Shown: positions 25,501-36,276 of the stretch, piece after piece
Layout: every line of letters begins with the position of its first letter
Numbering within the stretch: position 1 is the stretch's first letter
Origin: Paracyclopina nana
Lineage: Eukaryota; Arthropoda; Copepoda; Cyclopoida; Cyclopettidae
DNA length: 64,000 nucleotides
Direction: 5' to 3'
NCBI GenBank assembly: GCA_019096065.1
Contig: JAGUCH010000007.1
Coordinates: forward strand, 4,238,501-4,302,500
Made by a program: the position numbers and the translations under genes
Notes under the pieces: generated by a model
What the model was told of the DNA's origin: nothing
The model's database searches: none
What the model saw: only the letters and a program-made list of their open reading frames with translations

Positions 25501-28442
25501 TGTGCTCGACAGAACACGCTGCATCATTTATAACCCGGATCACGCAGCTAAATAACAGTAGTCTCTCGAGTCCAAAGAAAACAATTAAAAAGGCTGGCTG
25601 CCAGCTTTATTATAACTACGCGCGAGTACATTCTATGCACTGTATTCTATGTAGCCTAAGCTGCTGTGTATGCACAGTGTGCAAGGGCTGAATCTAATTT
25701 GCATTTGTACTCTAGTTACGCTCTATTCTTTATTAGCATTTTCATTTCCCGTGAAAATCACAAAAATAAGCTTCCTAATTTTGGTTATTATGATGCGTTT
25801 CCGTAAAAATACCAGATTTGATTTTTTCAATATTTATGCTTTTTGGCATTTTTGATAGCAGAATGTACGCTGTGTCTGTTTAAGCCAACCGCAGCTCCAC
25901 CTCGCGGATTTGAACCGCGATTTTTATCTGTATATAGCAATAAAAGTAGGTGAAAGCAATAAGCCTTGCATTTGAGCGTAAGAAAATATAGAGGGAGCTC
26001 ATTTCCAGCGTTTCAGAAAATTCCTCCGCTGATCATAGGCCTGTGAATGCAGCACCGTTTCCTATTGCTTTCATATGAAAACCGATTATATTGCAGCATA
26101 AAACCAAAACATGAGCTGCCATTTGAAGACATTTGCAAAATGTTCCTGTTTTCACAGAATTTTCTTTTTGCCACAAGCATAGTTCCAATGGATATTGAGT
26201 TTTTGGGTGAATATGCCATGCACAAACAGATATTTTTTCACCAAAATTGTTGTTGAGAAAAATACAAACGAATTTACTTTTATCATTTTCGAACATACTG
26301 CATAGGTCTCAAGAAAAACTCAAAAAACGTGATTTTCCTTTGCTACGCCGCTGCGTTGATACTAGCTCTATTTTCACAATAGGGGGCGCTATTTACCCTG
26401 TACGACAGGGACTATAATAATCACGTGGAAATGTAACAATACTGTCCTGATGACGAGTCCATATAGGGTTTTTCGCTCATGAGTAGTCAAATGAAAGATC
26501 ACCGAGTGGCGAAGCCACGAGTGATCTGGAATTTTACTACGAATGAGCGAAAAACCCTATATGGACGAGTCATCAGGACAGTATTGACATTTTTGTCAGC
26601 TTCGTGACGGTTAAAAGTCCCAATAGTACTGTTTAATGCTAAAAATTGATTAATTTACCTATTAAATTGGCCTTAAAAAAGATAGCTCGTTTGCAGGTAA
26701 AACTTTGCGGTCAATCGCGCGCGCGCATCTCCATCAAAAGCTCAGCTCTTGCAGAGTAACCAGATATTTAGCGAAATATTTCGCCGGAATATTTTCAAAA
26801 AGCACCAAAATGACGAATTTGGCTATTTAGAAAGATCAATAAAAGTTTTTTTTGCAAAGAAGTCTCGAAAAAAATTTGATTTTTGCAGACTTTTTGTTAA
26901 AAAAAATCTTTTCTCAGAAGACTTTTAAAAAAAAAGATCTTGGAAGACTTTTCTCAAATGAGAATGTTTAGAAGACTGTTTTTATTATTTATTAGGAGTT
27001 ACAAGGAAGACATTTTTTATAATATGCCATAATGTGCAAATAAATTTGTGAAATCAATTAGTACATTGGGAGAGTGCAGACCTTTCACTCAGCAGACCCA
27101 AGTTCGAATCCCGGTTAAGTCTTTTTTTTTAATTGAAGAAGAACTATCAAGTTGCTAACTGTACAATAATGAGCATTATTTCTTCACATGTGACGAAAAA
27201 ATCCATTATTGTACGGTGGATGCGAGCGCACGCCAAATCTCAGCAAAATACAGGGATTTTCGCTTCACTGTCGTATGTAGTGAACCCACCGCCAAGTTGA
27301 CAAAAATGCATATTTGGCTCTGTTTATTTGATGTAGCACTATCTTTTGAGCGGAGGGGACAGCCGCTGATAATTGCAATATATTACGCGTTCAGGTTAAT
27401 CAAAGTCATCTTGTGTAACGTAATTGAAGTGTCATATGCTTTTTTGATTAACCAAAGCCTATCTACGCCACCACGCTCACACGCTATTCCATGCGTGTGA
27501 GATTTGGTGGTAATAATGTTGTTTTGCTTTCAAGTACTCTGTGCTAGTATAGTGTAATAGTAAGCTGGACTAGATTGAAAATTAATGCAATAAGTTACCT
27601 GGTAGACAGCCCCTAAAGGCATAACAAGGACAGCCACGAGTAAATCCGCGACTGCCAAGCTGAGGATCAAATAATTGGCAACGCTTTGCAAATTCCGCTC
27701 CAGAACGATTGCAGCAATGACAAAAATGTTGCCTGCAAAAAGGGGAAAATTATGGAGTCATAGATTTACTGTCCTACAATAATTTAGTCGTTTGTCATTG
27801 ATGTAGCACTTGCCTATCGACAAATTGCATCTAAAATGAGTTTTGGGCCTTTTTGGCAACAAAGCATGTGTATAGTCTACTCTATCATCTCAAAGAGCTA
27901 TTTATTGCGTGCGATAAAATCAGCTAGACAGGCTGGAGTACATTAAAATAATCTCAAGAATGTACTAGTACAATATAGCTGACCCTTTGCCTCTCTCTTT
28001 TTTTGCCATGGGATATTCACAATAGCATGTATATTGTCTGTCCCACAAAATTTCCCCCCACTCCTGCTAGCAAATTCAAAGTGTTGGAAAAGTGTCAATT
28101 ACACCCTACTGGGAAAATTCATTTTTCACCCAATTTCGAATGTACGCATCCTCGTAATTTCAAGGCAAACCCATTAATAGTCTTAATTGAAAGCAAAAAC
28201 CTGCCTTCCATAAATTTAATTTTTTTGGTCTCACCTATGATGGTGGTCAGGGTCATGATTCCAAGGAGAACTGAGGTGGCAATCGACACTGTGAATTCGT
28301 AGTCCGAGAATACGAAACTGCCATTGCTGGGAAGGCTCTCATTATTATTATTATGAGTGGCCTCCCCATAATTGGAGGCGGAGGTTTGGCTGTCGTTGTT
28401 GAAGAAAAAGAAGAAGCCCTCTTCCTCACTCGAGGTCGACAT
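22502..28442 (-). CDS. 5-HT1: 5-HT1-type serotonin receptor
   Basis: A rhodopsin-family amine GPCR of 445 residues, Gi/o-coupled by family. Exons: 28235-28442, 27599-27732, 25256-25365 and 22502-23387, all GT-AG and in phase. Exon 1 is an Asn-rich extracellular tail plus TM1. Exon 2 covers TM1-TM2 ([20 protein letters not shown], almost the insect 5-HT1 text). Exon 3 covers TM3 ([19 protein letters not shown], with the amine-binding Asp). The DRYWAV motif is split at Arg by intron 3. Exon 4 holds ECL2 (FGWKDPNF), TM5, a long third intracellular loop, [18 protein letters not shown] in TM6 and [13 protein letters not shown] in TM7. Introns are 502, 2,233 and 1,868 bp, the longest set here, and hold a fold-back repeat (26431-26590) and a tRNA-like relic (about 27050-27130). 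The allatostatin gene follows directly downstream. Confidence 0.94.
26431..26590. repeat. 160-bp near-perfect palindromic (fold-back) element
   Basis: The two halves, 26431-26510 and 26511-26590, are inverted copies that pair over nearly their whole length. Each reads from its outer end AATACTGTCCTGATGAC, then GTCCATATAGGG, TTTTTCGCTCAT and GATCAC, closing on GTGGC/GCCAC. Differences are clustered: GACGAGTCC against GACTCGTCC, and ATGAGTAGTCAAATGAAA against ATTCGTAGTAAAATTCC. It lies in 5-HT1 intron 2. It has no ORF and looks like a fold-back MITE or a hairpin-forming dispersed repeat. Confidence 0.75.
27050..27130 (+). repeat. tRNA-like relic with Pol III boxes (possible SINE head)
   Basis: A good B box, GTTCGAATCCC, follows at tRNA spacing an A-box-like TAGTACATTGG, and a T-run (about 27120-27130) follows as a Pol III terminator. 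The acceptor, anticodon and T stems do not pair properly (the T stem would be CCAAG against CCCGG), so it is not a working tRNA gene. It could be a decayed tRNA or a tRNA-derived SINE fragment in 5-HT1 intron 2. Confidence 0.35.
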
Positions 28443-31400
28443 TCTTTGAAGTAATGCAGCATAAGTGTTAGAAAGCCGTCAAAGCAAGTTCGAGCCGCGG
28501 ACGTCGTACGGTCGTTGCTGCTCTCTTCTTTTCGGGTCCTCCGCGCGTAAGTAGCTCGAGCTCGCGTTTCGTATTGTATACAACAAATTCGTCTCTCTAT
28601 GTAGTCCACGAAATCCACGCTCCGTCTATTTAGCAGTTGTAGGACACAAAAATGATGTTATTTCCCCCCTTCATATGGTGGCTTCTTTAGGCAGAAAAGA
28701 CGCATGGGCAAAGCCTTCTCTCTCTATAACCGAAAAAGGGATCTTGAGCTTCTATGAGATTCTCACTCAATTAGAAGGATTTTGACCGGCTTACAGCAGA
28801 GCATGTATAGAAAACCACTGCCCTTTTTCGGGGACATTTTGCTGACTTTGCATTCATGCAGGATTATATATAGTGTAAAGGGCCTTCGATTCAATAGTAT
28901 ATAGGTAAATTAATGTAGTATATGTGGTCATTCCTCAACGACACTAAAAACAATCATGATCGATTGAGGAAGGCAGTTGTAAGGCAGATTTGTTATGTTC
29001 TTTTATGTGCAATAGCCATGGAATCATTATAGCCAACCCATAATGGAACAATTGATAGGCTGTAATTATGTAGGTTTAATGCATAATTACCGCAGCAGCC
29101 CCCCTCCTGAAAAAAATAATTAGCTCGGCCTTTTGTTTTTTCTGCGCTTGGTAACATGTACGTGGAAAATTGGGGAAAAAAGAAAAGAAGGCTGCCATAA
29201 AGGCCAAATCATATGACTTTTCTCACCACCAGCACTTTGTAGATTTGTAAATAAAACTGATATACTAACATGGAGAGGCGCAGAAAGCAATTTTCACGTA
29301 AATAAAGTGCCACAAGGCCTTGATATGGACACAATTTTTCCACTCCAGATCAACTGAAGAACTTTGATTCCAGCTGCTGAACACAGCTAGCGTGCCCATG
29401 AGCAGTTGGCAAACAACAATCTAAATTCAGATTCTTTGACTGAAACCCAAGAAGCCATGCAATGCACTCAATATTTTACTTCCCAGAAGGGAACAAACAT
29501 ACCTGATCAAGAATCAAAATTATTGGCATTGCATTGATTCCTCAAAATGTGCTTCCTCTAATAAAAAAATTACTAAATACTGTGCCCGCGCTTATTTAGT
29601 CCGCGTTCAAAATTCTGCGCGAATATGGAAAATTTTTAATATAGTCCGGCTTAAGTTCGAGCGGCTACGCGGGGTAAAATGATGGCGCTGCAATAGCAGC
29701 GTTCTTGAAAGTGCTGCCAGAATGTACAATGATAAACATTTAATGATGCTTTGTGGCAATCTCCAAGGTAAACTTGGGTTTTAACTAGAAGCCTTATAAC
29801 GTATTTTCTTGCAGAATCATTTAATGAAATTAAACTTAAATATACAATTTCTAAATTCTTTCTCTATTCATTCTGAATTCATGTTTCCCAAAAGTTGTCT
29901 TTCAGTGGCTTACTGTGTGCACTCGAGCTCAATCACTGCAGCCAAACTCAAACTTGATTGATGGAGTAAATTCCAATCTAAAGTAGACCCTTAGATCCTT
30001 AAATTCCTTATTCTCGCAAATAATTCAAGCGCACGTTTTCCCACATATTTTAGACACCTTCCAATGTTCTTTCCAATATTGAGTCCATACTAATTGGCTT
30101 TGAAAAAAAGTTCCTCAAACTCCACTGCGTTTCCCCTTGAAACGTTCTAAAAGTGCAAGCCAAAGTTTCTGACACTTCACTCTGTCATCATTTTTCGGAA
30201 TCAGCCTTTTGGCTTTTTTTAATCAAGCCTCTCTTGATGAGAGGCCTAATCTAGTTTCACGAGTAAGAAGCATAAATCCTATTTTATGTCTATACGTACA
30301 TATATACGTATATTGAGTAAACATATATCTTATTTTAAGTTTATCCTTGCCTGTTCATCTAAACTTATGATTGGGGCGAGCAAGTATTCACTAAAGAAGG
30401 CGGAGTATAGCTTCATTTATCGTTGCAATGTAAGCAATAAAGGTATAGCGGCATCATTTGTGAACCAATTTTCCGTTTCTTCCAACAACTTTTTCCGTTG
30501 ATTAGGGGCTAGGCAAACTATTATGTATACAGAACTAGGCATCTTTTCACAAGCATGAACAATGTCCATGTTGGGGAAAAGTTACATGATAAAACTCAAA
30601 ATTAGAACTTAGGATGTGAGGAAATGTACAATTTCTTTGCCCTTTTTTGCTGCTTCCAAAAATCAATCTTCAGAAGAAAGCATCTGATCGAACTTTCAGT
30701 TTTGGCACGAAATGATATTTTCAACTTTTGATATTTCTTGTGGTAGAGAAACTTTCAACACAATTTGCATATGTATTGTTGCATGCTATGGAGAGCTGTA
30801 TTTCCGAGGTTTGCAGAGCTTTTTTCGTAATTACACTCGAGACGAGAGAGCGTGATTGAAATTCATTAGTTGACTGAGACTTGGACATGCACGTGGGAAT
30901 ATTACGTAGCTGCAGAGTACGACCTGCATTGAAAATGGCAGTCTAAATGGCCACAAGACAACTAATACATCTCGGATCAGACCATATGGAATTACCTGCA
31001 AGCCAATAATAATGGGGAGGCTTACAGGGAGATTATGCAAAGCTCTCCAAGGAGACCTTTTACATATTTGGCTTGACAAAAGCACGCATGAACCAAAGAG
31101 CCATTGGCATCAGGGTAGAAATGCTTTTCCATTTTTCAAATATAGCATCACCGAATAAGGGTTCTATTGAATATGGCAAGCGGCTTAAAAATGAGCTGGC
31201 CTGCCTGTTTTCATTTTTCTTTGTTGATTCATACATCAGAAGTTTTCATAAAAATGAAAAGCACCCACATCAATTAGCATTCTTTAGAAGAGGCCATTCA
31301 TTTAAAGCCTGCTAGCGAAAGCAGCCCAAGTTTAATATCAGCCACTTTAATTTAATCTGACATCATTCCTCCTATTTTTCCATGTGAGGTAAAGCATTTG

Positions 31401-31851
31401 AATGAAGTTCGTCATGCATTAATAACTAAATGTGAAAATCCTGCTTAGGCATTATAAGGTTAGTATTTTCTTAGAAGGTAAAGTGTAAAGTACATTTGAT
31501 CTTCTATCACCTTAACAGATGGAATTCACTACCATAATATTTTCAAATGGACTGTTTAGATGCAGATGAAAACTTGCTCTATCATTTTGAGCTTAAACAG
31601 CTCTGACCGAAACTATGGCTAGTGAGAGGCTATTTTGAACTTAGAATTAAAGAAAGAACATAAATTGCACAATGTTGACCTTCCCAGCTGCTACAGCTGA
31701 TTGGTTCAATTTTGCATTTGAAGAGATAGTTACTCGAAACTAGAGGACTCCATTTTGTAGCAAGTGGCATGAAAAAGGCGATTTCACACTTTGTGAGGGT
31801 TTCCTTTTTTATTAACTACCAGCTTTAATGGCTAACGGATCGTGTTGTGGT
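28443..31851. other. 3.4-kb region without a recognised gene
   Basis: AT-rich DNA upstream of the 5-HT1 receptor. The first 200 bp or so, with GC-richer stretches near 28490-28570, are probably its 5' leader and promoter. A near-match of the CTCF-like motif (TGATGGCGC) is at 29680-29688. ORFs are short, uncomposed and unsupported by splice signals. I see no tRNA, tandem array or element ends. Confidence 0.5.
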
Positions 31852-32082
31852 CTACAATTTAGCAGGAAAGGACCCTTCTTCGCGTTGTGAGTCCCATTTC
31901 TCGACCCAGTCAAACGGGCACAGGGTCTTGAAGTTTTTGAAGAAGAATTGGCAAGGCTCGTACTCTTCTCCCTTCAAGTTGGTGCACCGGTGGTAATCCA
32001 CATAATTCTGCCAGCAATTCCTCGTTTGATTGGTGTTGGGGAATCTTGGGTCAAAAGGAGCTGATTTCGGCTTGTCGCTCAT
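31852..32082 (-). CDS. COX6B: Cytochrome c oxidase subunit 6B
   Basis: A 76-residue subunit of mitochondrial complex IV on the intermembrane-space side, where it helps dimerise the enzyme. Single exon. The sequence contains APFDPRFPNTNQTRNCWQN, nearly identical to animal COX6B. It has the twin Cys motifs of the CHCH fold: C-x9-C (CWQNYVDYHRC) and C-x10-C (CQFFFKNFKTLC), then PFDWVEKWDSQREEG. I start at the ATG at 32082 (MSDKPKS); the frame continues upstream only from a GTG. The 263 bp to the divergent BTB gene must serve both promoters. No mitochondrial presequence is expected, since the protein is imported by the MIA40 route. Confidence 0.96.
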   Translation of the reverse strand: MSDKPKSAPFDPRFPNTNQTRNCWQNYVDYHRCTNLKGEEYEPCQFFFKNFKTLCPFDWVEKWDSQREEGSFPAKL

Positions 32083-32345
32083 TTTCAGGCGTGATTCGAC
32101 TCCAAGGAAATCCGACACAAAATGGCAGCAAGCAGCTGATGCATCAACGTTGCTTTTGTTTACACTTTTCCCTGAAATTCCGCAAAGTGTGGCGTTTCGC
32201 GGAAAAATTGGATGTGTTCCCAGCTATAAAAGTCTGGGAACGCTGCTCTCGCTACATAATCAACATAAAAGCTGCTTCACGCGTCAGCTGATGCAGATGC
32301 TCTCCTGTCTCGAGCAAATCTGGCGCAAAACTTTTCGTAGCCGTT
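32083..32345. promoter_or_regulatory. Shared promoter region of COX6B and the BTB zinc-finger gene
   Basis: These 263 bp separate two divergent ATGs, so both promoters and both leaders must fit here. No TATA box is evident on either side. Confidence 0.5.
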
Positions 32346-35300
32346 ATGGTGGCTAAAAAAGTTTATGCATTCGAGTGTCCCGCGGATCAAAGCAAGGATC
32401 TCGCCTGGACCTACAAAGTTTTTCAGGTATTTAGCTCATTTCTCCTGAAAACCCCTTGATTTTGACATAGTTTGACATGATTGATTTGCAGGAGCAAAGT
32501 TTGTTCACCGATGTCCAACTCATTTGCGCGCAAGGCGTTAAAATTAGCGCACATGGCGCTGTTTTGCTCCGCCATTGTCCCCAGCTTCGGATGATAGCTG
32601 CGAAATTTGCCTGCTGTTACTGTCATGGCACCGATTGCGGTGGATGTGAGAGAAATGGCAACCTCATGACAGTGTCATTGCCTGATTTCTCCAAGGAGAC
32701 GATCTTGTCCTTCCTCGAGCTTATTTACACCGGCAGGACATTTTTCGTGGTAAGTGTCAGCTTTTAAATAATTGCAAGACATGTCCTTTTATTCCCGAGC
32801 TTTTGCAGAGCAATGAAGCTTATGAGAAAGTTGTGGACCTTGGCAAACATTTGGGCTTTGCTGTGCCAGCCTCCGGATTGAGTCTCGTTCATGGAGAAGA
32901 GGAAGAAACGAGGCCATTGGCACTCTCATCCTCAGCAAAAATTAACAAGAAAAAACGCTCAAAAAGCATTCTGTCGAATGAGCCTGAAATCTCTGTTGCC
33001 CCATTGAGGAAACGCTCCAGACATTCTGAACCAATCCCCGAGCCGAATGTCAGTGAATTAAGCTTCGACGAGCCTCAGTTCAGTTGTGACAATTGCGAGG
33101 AAACGTTTTCCTCAAAGTACTTGTTGCGAAAGCATGCCAAAAATTGCGTGCCTTTATCGACTGAGGAAAATAACGATGTTGTTACCCCCGCCGAGCCAGC
33201 GACAGCCGCGACAGGAATGGCTGTAAAAAAGAAGAAATGCCAGCACTGCCAAGAATTTTTCCCTGTTCCGGGGGGCTGGCACACGAAGCACGTGAAATCC
33301 TGCTTAGGTGCACCAAGCAACAATGTATCGAATGACTCGGCGTTGGAAGATGTGGAGGATGAAGTTCCCAGATTGGAGGTCATTTTCAAGGCCAATCCTG
33401 AAAGGAGGAATTCCGAGGGATTGAAAAAAGAGTGTCCTCGATGCAGCAAAAGCTTTGCTTCCAATGGTGGTTGGTTGACAAAACATTTGGCCAGATGCCA
33501 GGCCACAATCAGTATTGAAAACATCACGTCGCCCACCAATGAAGAAGAAGTTGCCCAAGAAGACCCTGGCTTATCACAACAGCAGCCAAGCAATAACATG
33601 ACGACAAACTGCCCAAAATGCCCGAAATGTGGGAAAATTTATTCCCCTCACGTCCGGAGATTCCTCAAGGACCACATTACTGCCTGTAATGGAGATATGA
33701 CCACTAAAAAAGATGAAGTAGCTGAGACGCAGGAACCCCCCGAAGCTTTGAGCAATTTGAAAGAATTCGTTGCCATGTACCAGAGAGGGGAATGGAATTG
33801 CTTCGCATGCCCCAAGTGGTATGGTCGTCGTGACGTTTTGAGGCAGCATCTGCTCACCCACTATCGCGCCGAAATTCGTGCGGATTACATCAAGCCCGAG
33901 GGCTCTCAAAAAGACTGCAGTATTTGCCATTTCGAGGCAAGAGACCAAAAAAGCCTGCTTCAGCACATCGCTCTGATGGTGCATCAGAAATTAAGAGATT
34001 ACTTACCTGCCCCTGTACAAGAGCTGATCTTTCCGAAAAAAGCCCTCGAGGAGACAACGAAGCCTGAAAAGGAGACAATTTGGATATGCTGCGTATGCAA
34101 GACCAAATTCAATGAACAGCCCCAATTGGCTAACCACATCGTCGACCATTTCAATGCCAAGATTCTGGACAAATATGTGGAATCTGGCACGAAATGCAAA
34201 ATTTGCAAGTACCACGATGCCAACTTAAACCAGATGACTCGTCACGTTGCGCTACAGCACGAGAAAATCAGGGAATTCATTCCGGCTCACGAGGGAGATG
34301 CACTATTTCCAACTCCGAAGGAGGAGGCGATTTTGTCGGATACACTCGAAGAAGCTGTTGCTCCTCAGCTTGACATTGTCTTGGACAAGCCCAAATTCCA
34401 GTGCTTTGTCTGCGACAAGCCCAGCAGGTCTCGGTCCGATTTGCGTCAGCATTTGTTCAGCCATTACAAGAATGAGATCCAGGCCAAATATTACCCCAAC
34501 GCCAACGAGCCCATCAAACTATGCAGAGAATGCCCCTACAAATCTGCCATTCCCGAGCACGTGCTCATGCACTTGGCGCTGAAGCACCAGAAAATCTCCG
34601 AATTTGTGCCCGAAGAAACGGCAAGCATTCTGTACAAAGATCGAGTTACTCCCACAAAACCTGTTGATGTCAGCACTCCCAAAGTCGCCCCAAAGCCAGT
34701 CAATTGTGTGCGATGCAAGGCTACGATTCCTGGGAAAGACGAGCTGCGAAAACACTTGGAGTCCTGTAACTGGAAATGCTCCGGCTGCGGCATTCAGTTG
34801 CGCGATCCGAAAAGCATCAAGCAGCATCGCTTCAAATGCGTGTCATCCGCAGTGGCCAATGACAGCCCTGGGCCTTCGCCTGGGAGGCCCACACCTTCCC
34901 CGTCTGAGGCCTTGACCTGCAGACTATGCCAGAGGGAATGTAAGCACTTTCACTACCTGAAAGGCCACATGTCAATGCACTTTAGAGAGGAGTTACGCAA
35001 CAAGGTCAGCGATTGGGGCGGTGGCCTTGGGGGCACTGGCTACGCTTGCAGACTCTGCGATTTCGTCACCAGCACGCGAGACTCACTGGTAACCCATGCC
35101 GGATACAAGCATGCATTATTCGTGGGATTCATGCAGCCGGAGCTGCGAAAGGAGTTTTACGAGTTCGCTGCCCAAGCTGGAGAAAAGACGGAATTGTGGG
35201 AAGATTGCAGTAATGGCGGCGGGCCCAATTACGCGTGTCCGAAATGCAAGGTCGCTTTCGACAGCCAATTGCACCTTGCTTCCCACATGACCAATATGAA

Positions 35301-35861
35301 CTGCACGCCGATGGTTACAGTACGTTGCGTCCTCTGTGACATCGAGGTAGGGTCGGCTTTGCAGTACAAATGTCATTTGCTCGTCCATTACCAATCAAAC
35401 ATTGAGAGTGAAGTATCTGCGAGCTTCAAAGAAAATGAGGGCCTTTGCAAAGAATGCGGAGAGGAAGGAAGAAGACCAATGGATTTCCACGAATTTGTCA
35501 GGCATGTGGCTTTGGATCATGACAGGTTAACCAGCATTGTCAGCCCAGAGGTGCGAGCCCACATGAACGTCTCGTTTCCCGATGCTATGGCCCTTACGAG
35601 GTACTTAATTACCATTTGTTATTAATATAGGTATTGCTATACCAATATTTTATTAGGTCTGATGACAAGGAGAATTCAAAGAGCGAGTCTTTCCATGAGG
35701 AAATTCACATCGAAATCGAACCTGTGGATGATGGAGTCAAAGATGATGAGGATGACGAGACCTCTGCTCCTGCAATCGATCAACGGTTGCAAGAGTCGGA
35801 CAAAAAGGGACTCAATCATGATAATGCTTCTTCACGAGATGAAGATATGGCCATCAACTAA
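32346..35861 (+). CDS. BTB domain protein with about 17 C2H2/C2HC zinc fingers
   Basis: A predicted 1,111-residue nuclear DNA-binding protein. Exons: 32346-32426, 32492-32749, 32809-35600 and 35657-35861, all in phase. Residues 28-120 form a BTB/POZ dimerisation domain (FTDVQLIC, HGAVLLRHCPQLR, FLELIYTG) that carries an inserted Cys cluster, CCYCHGTDCGGC. Two basic patches (KKKRSK, RKRSRH) near residue 160 are likely nuclear localisation signals. Four C-x2-C...H-x4-5-C fingers follow. The rest is built mainly of a repeated two-finger module, for example HLLTHY plus a spacer plus HIALMVHQK, HIVDHF plus HVALQHEKI, and HLFSHY plus HLALKHQKI, starting near residues 442, 538, 641, 815 and 951. The last exon is acidic. 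The specific orthologue is not recognised; target and role are unknown. Confidence 0.88.
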
Positions 35862-36276
35862 AATATGATCTCAACCGATTCAAAACTGTGCATTTTGACC
35901 ACGGCGTCATTAAGAGAATACACGTCTCATGGTAACTTGGGAGTTTGATTTGTCACCTGCGAAATGAAAATGGCAAGGGTCTGAAGGAAAGACCGCCTTC
36001 AGTCATTAGCTCGGGTCTTTCCAATTTAAAATCCTTTAAAAGCTATTCAAGATCCTGATTAATGCTACCACGTTAAATATGAATGCGCCCACATAATTGT
36101 GCCACAACTTTGACAGTCAAATAGCGCTAATATCTTATTCATTTAAGAATGTGCACAATATGAGGACGATATGGGCATCTTGAAAAAGAAAAGAATATCA
36201 GTTTAAGCGATGAGGAACAAAATGTGTGTGTGTGTATAATAAGGACCTTTCTTTAACGAAAGAATACGTAAAATGC
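35862..36276. other. 3' flanks of the convergent BTB and OGA genes
   Basis: These 415 bp between two stop codons hold both 3' UTRs. A short GT run is at 36221-36234. Nothing else is visible. Confidence 0.5.

Noticed and set aside
25904-25926. T-arm-like hairpin (CGCGGATTTGAACCGCG, minus strand GGTTCAAATCC)
   Set aside because: No acceptor, D or anticodon arm lies at tRNA distance on either strand, so it is only a short hairpin.
26441-26580. Hammerhead ribozyme: both arms of the palindrome start GTCCTGATGA, and CTGATGA is a hammerhead core box
   Set aside because: No GAAA box follows after a short stem II in either orientation, and the pairing is explained by the long palindrome.
27161-27214. 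Inverted repeat GTACAATAATG/CATTATTGTAC around a CACATGTG centre
   Set aside because: Only 11 bp per arm in AT-rich DNA, with no flanking duplication or second copy seen.
31031-31085. Minus-strand stretch with a possible donor (CCT-GTAAGC)
   Set aside because: No acceptor or neighbouring exon in phase, and the peptide is not recognisable.
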